A stretch of DNA of 64,000 nt from Acanthaster planci (lineage: Eukaryota; Echinodermata; Asteroidea; Valvatida; Acanthasteridae): contig NW_019091591.1 of NCBI RefSeq assembly GCF_001949145.1, positions 76,127 to 140,126 of the forward strand, in the 5' to 3' direction. Positions 61,392 to 64,000 of this stretch are shown here, in pieces. A program made the position numbers and the translations under genes. A model generated the notes under the pieces. It saw only the letters and a program-made list of their open reading frames with translations, did not search any database and had not been told where the DNA came from. How positions within the stretch are numbered: position 1 is the stretch's first letter; each line of letters begins with the position of its first letter.

Positions 61392-62726
61392 ATGACATCC
61401 TCCTCCCGGATTAAGGTTTCCCGTTCATATTCGAGTGGCAAAGAGTGTACACGGACCGCCAACCACCCTCTAATGATGGTCAAGTTGGAATGCATGCAGA
61501 TGCGAGCTGAGACGGCAGAGGAGATACGATCGGCCAAGAAACCCTTCTCCATAGACCACATCATGCTGGGCAAGCGAGAGCCCACTGAACTCCAGGCCGT
61601 TACGCCTCCGCCACCCGCGGTCACTGAAGAGGTCAAGGAAGAGAAAATTGACCGTGAAGCAGAGCTGAACCCCAGCGTTGACAGAGAAAACAGCCCCGAG
61701 AAAATGAAAGACAATGCAGAGGACGACGAGGAGGAGGCACGGGAAAAGGATGGAAAGGACGACGACAACAAGGGAAAAACAGAAACGAAAGAGGGCGAGA
61801 AAAACTCCCCGCCGAAGAACAAATTTGGGGAAAAGCCGCCTTTCAGTTACAACGCTCTGATAATGATGGCCATTAGGTCCAGCCCGGAGAAACGCCTGAC
61901 GCTGAACGGTATTTACGAATACATCATGACCAATTTTCCTTACTACAGGGAGAATAAGCAAGGCTGGCAGAACTCAATCCGGCACAACCTGAGCCTCAAC
62001 AAGTGTTTCGTCAAGGTGCCTAGGCATTATGACGACCCGGGCAAGGGGAACTATTGGATGCTGGACCCGTCCAGCGACGATGTCTTCATCGGGGGAACTA
62101 CGGGGAAGCTACGGCGGAGGTCCACGGCCGCGTCCAGGAACCGTATCGCCCAGCTGAAACGGGGGGTAGGACCTTTGACCAATGGGTTCTCCCTTCCTAT
62201 CCGGACTGATAAGCCGTACTCAATGTACTGGCCACACAACCACATGCTCCCCTACGCTCATCACGCCGGCACACCGCTGCGGTACGAGGCGAGACTACCA
62301 ATGCATCACCCGGAGAGTCTAGCCGTCCCGGTGTCGTCCCACCACTGCGATACTCTGATCAGCGCCGGAGCCGGAACAACCCTTCCTAAGCCAGTCCCTG
62401 CTGGACACAGTTTCTCCATGGATCGCCTCCTGCGCCACGACTCTTCGTCGTACTCCATGTCCGTGCGGCCGGGCGCTCATCTCGGGTTGCCCTCGCCGCC
62501 GCCGCCCTCGGGACACGGCCTGGTGTGCAGTGGACTGAGCTCATGTGTCACCAGCGTGAACAGCGAGGCGGGGCCTGCCTGTTGCATGCCGCATGTACCC
62601 CACTCCCCGCAGGCTATGCCTACCTCCCCGTACGACATGTACCATGGTCTTCAGAGCTTGCCGGTCTTTCCAACCGCCCTGTTTCCCCTAGCACTCGCCC
62701 ATCCTAGGCCAATATCGGGAAAATGA
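61392..62726 (+). CDS. FoxG: Forkhead transcription factor FoxG (brain factor 1 family), single exon
   Basis: FoxG is a nuclear winged-helix repressor with a conserved role in anterior neural and sensory patterning. The frame encodes 444 residues. The forkhead domain spans about residues 147-241: [33 protein letters not shown], then [13 protein letters not shown] (recognition helix). [20 protein letters not shown] and [12 protein letters not shown] at its end are diagnostic of FoxG within the Fox family. Upstream are an eh1-like Groucho motif (FSIDHIM, 52-58) and a Lys/Glu/Asp-rich stretch (about 80-146), as in other FoxG proteins. Downstream [14 protein letters not shown] (278-291) corresponds to the YWP motif of the family, followed by a Pro/Ser/His-rich tail. 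The first ATG has a weak context (T at -3); the ATG at 61476 (residue 29) has A at -3 and G at +4 and may be the real start, leaving all domains intact. No intron is needed. Confidence 0.97.
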   Translation: MTSSSRIKVSRSYSSGKECTRTANHPLMMVKLECMQMRAETAEEIRSAKKPFSIDHIMLGKREPTELQAVTPPPPAVTEEVKEEKIDREAELNPSVDRENSPEKMKDNAEDDEEEAREKDGKDDDNKGKTETKEGEKNSPPKNKFGEKPPFSYNALIMMAIRSSPEKRLTLNGIYEYIMTNFPYYRENKQGWQNSIRHNLSLNKCFVKVPRHYDDPGKGNYWMLDPSSDDVFIGGTTGKLRRRSTAASRNRIAQLKRGVGPLTNGFSLPIRTDKPYSMYWPHNHMLPYAHHAGTPLRYEARLPMHHPESLAVPVSSHHCDTLISAGAGTTLPKPVPAGHSFSMDRLLRHDSSSYSMSVRPGAHLGLPSPPPPSGHGLVCSGLSSCVTSVNSEAGPACCMPHVPHSPQAMPTSPYDMYHGLQSLPVFPTALFPLALAHPRPISGK

Positions 62727-64000
62727 GTGAGTGAGAGTGATGAATTTGCAGCTGAAACAAGACAAGTGAATGTCAGCTTTTTGGACTTCATTGCTGAGAC
62801 ATTATCCACAGACACTGCCCGTGTGCATGCTTGTGTGAAAAGCTGGGGATTGCGCTGTCCAACACGGTCGCCATGGCATGAACGGTCGAAACACTGAAGA
62901 ATGTTTGATCGCGTTCCTTGTAATAACACACTGATGTTATTTTCAGATTTGAAACCATGACGCCAACCGTTATAAGCTAAGTGAAGTTGGCAAGTATGTG
63001 CAATATTGTTTACTGAATCCACGTTTAAAATAAGTTTTAGCTATGACAATCATTCAAATGGAGTTGTAATTTATGATTTTGTTTTGTTTAGAGAGCATGC
63101 TAAGCTTATAACCTCTTAGAATAGTTACTTGTGTAAATAGCTATAGATATTGAAGGATTTACCAAATAGTGACGTGATGGTGGTTGAAAGATCACAAACT
63201 GTAATTGTGTGATAAGGTAATATATAATGGTAAGACGGTAAAACTTTCTTAATGTGTTCGTATAAAATGCCACGTTTTTTAATTAAGGAGGTGTTTTTTT
63301 ATGGATGACATAATATCCTGGCTGTCCAAAAACAGACGTATTAAAATGATAACGCGCACACCGTGTTACTCTGTTGTATCAACGTATGAAAAGTCTGCCT
63401 CGTTGCCAGGTTTCGCCGACATTTTTTCGAGCTTGCTCATTGCTTTTTGTCAATCGTCGCCTCGTGTTTGGGTGTGCAACGAACCATTCCCTAGGCCCGC
63501 TTGCCCGGACCAAGGGGTAAATGCGGGTCCATTTATAACACAAACAAATTCGGCTGGATGTAAACAGTCATTAAAATTGTAAAGATTCCCTCGTCTCACT
63601 CTTGCTGGTTCAACTTTTCCCTCGGCAGTGACCGCCGAAACTTAAATTTTAGTGCTCCTTGAACTGCGGATAATATCTCTTGTCGAGAGTGACAGATTTC
63701 CCTGAGAATTACGCGGTGAGTATGGTGAGGCATTGGCTGCCGGAGTGCCGTATGTTGGGCCGTCTTGCACGGCGCAACGCTCTCGGGGTCAACCCCTCTC
63801 GGTGTGTGTTATTAACAGGGTCTCATGCACGCGGGTACTTCTGCGGTAATGCGAAAGATCACAGTCGCCTATTAACACGGCCATTTATGATCACGTTGAC
63901 AGAAAAAATCGCAACTAAATGAAACGTCTGGTGGCATTTGATCTGTAGTCAGCAATTCTGACGACAAACCCACTTTACTAAGACATCATGATTGTCTTTA
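62727..64000 (+). other. FoxG 3' flank
   Basis: This is presumably the FoxG 3' untranslated region and beyond. No AATAAA was seen; ATTAAA variants occur at 63340-63345 and 63570-63575. The frames at 63301-63582 and 63680-63922 have no recognisable features. The part at 63000-63300 is AT-rich. Confidence 0.5.

Noticed and set aside
61470-61961. 163-residue minus-strand frame over FoxG (also 61379-61822)
   Set aside because: Antisense shadow of the FoxG acidic stretch and forkhead domain; no own family features.
1-64000. CRISPR arrays, operons, riboswitches, insertion sequences
   Set aside because: The window is intron-bearing animal DNA. The tandem arrays have no spacer-repeat structure and no bacterial genes are present.

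Overview
This is animal nuclear DNA. The genes are split by introns with GT-AG boundaries, repeats are dispersed throughout, and there are no bacterial signals. Four protein-coding genes can be read by family recognition. The encoded proteins resemble vertebrate orthologues closely. The non-coding DNA is rich in TACATGTA and TAGGCCTA palindromes and in short inverted-repeat elements. I infer an invertebrate deuterostome, most likely an ambulacrarian (echinoderm or hemichordate), with a cephalochordate as the alternative. The species cannot be named from the sequence alone.

Layout. 1-3060: repeats, including a long foldback element at the left edge and an 11-copy, 43-bp minisatellite. 3075-3280: one orphan plus-strand exon with a fibrinogen-C-like domain of the neurexin IV/contactin-associated type. 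9827-6425 (minus): a complete 5-exon TRAPPC6 gene. 11769-20530 (plus): a complete 7-exon pinin gene, head-to-head with TRAPPC6 across about 1.9 kb that probably holds both promoters. 29449-25550 (minus): a complete 6-exon gene for actin maturation protease (ACTMAP, human C19orf54). About 32 kb without a recognisable gene then leads to 61392-62726 (plus): a single-exon FoxG gene (brain factor 1 family) with an intact forkhead domain and an eh1-like Groucho motif. The last 1.3 kb is FoxG 3' flank.

Splice sites of the three multi-exon genes were worked out by hand, and reading frame is kept across every junction. Predicted lengths are 156, 426 and 347 residues. The first and last match their human counterparts (158 and about 351). 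Pinin is much shorter than the human protein (about 717).

Three of the genes have general cell roles: vesicle tethering (TRAPPC6), exon-junction and splicing factor (pinin), and actin N-terminal processing (ACTMAP). FoxG is a developmental transcription factor. They do not form a pathway; what connects them is linkage. TRAPPC6B and PNN are also head-to-head neighbours on human 14q, FOXG1 lies on the same human arm, and TRAPPC6A and ACTMAP lie on human 19q. The window therefore looks like an ancestral neighbourhood later divided between two human chromosomes. The most interesting non-coding signal is an 11-bp motif, GGATTACAAGG, found five times within 3.8 kb of the FoxG-side gene desert. No database or folding program was run; all family calls are by eye.
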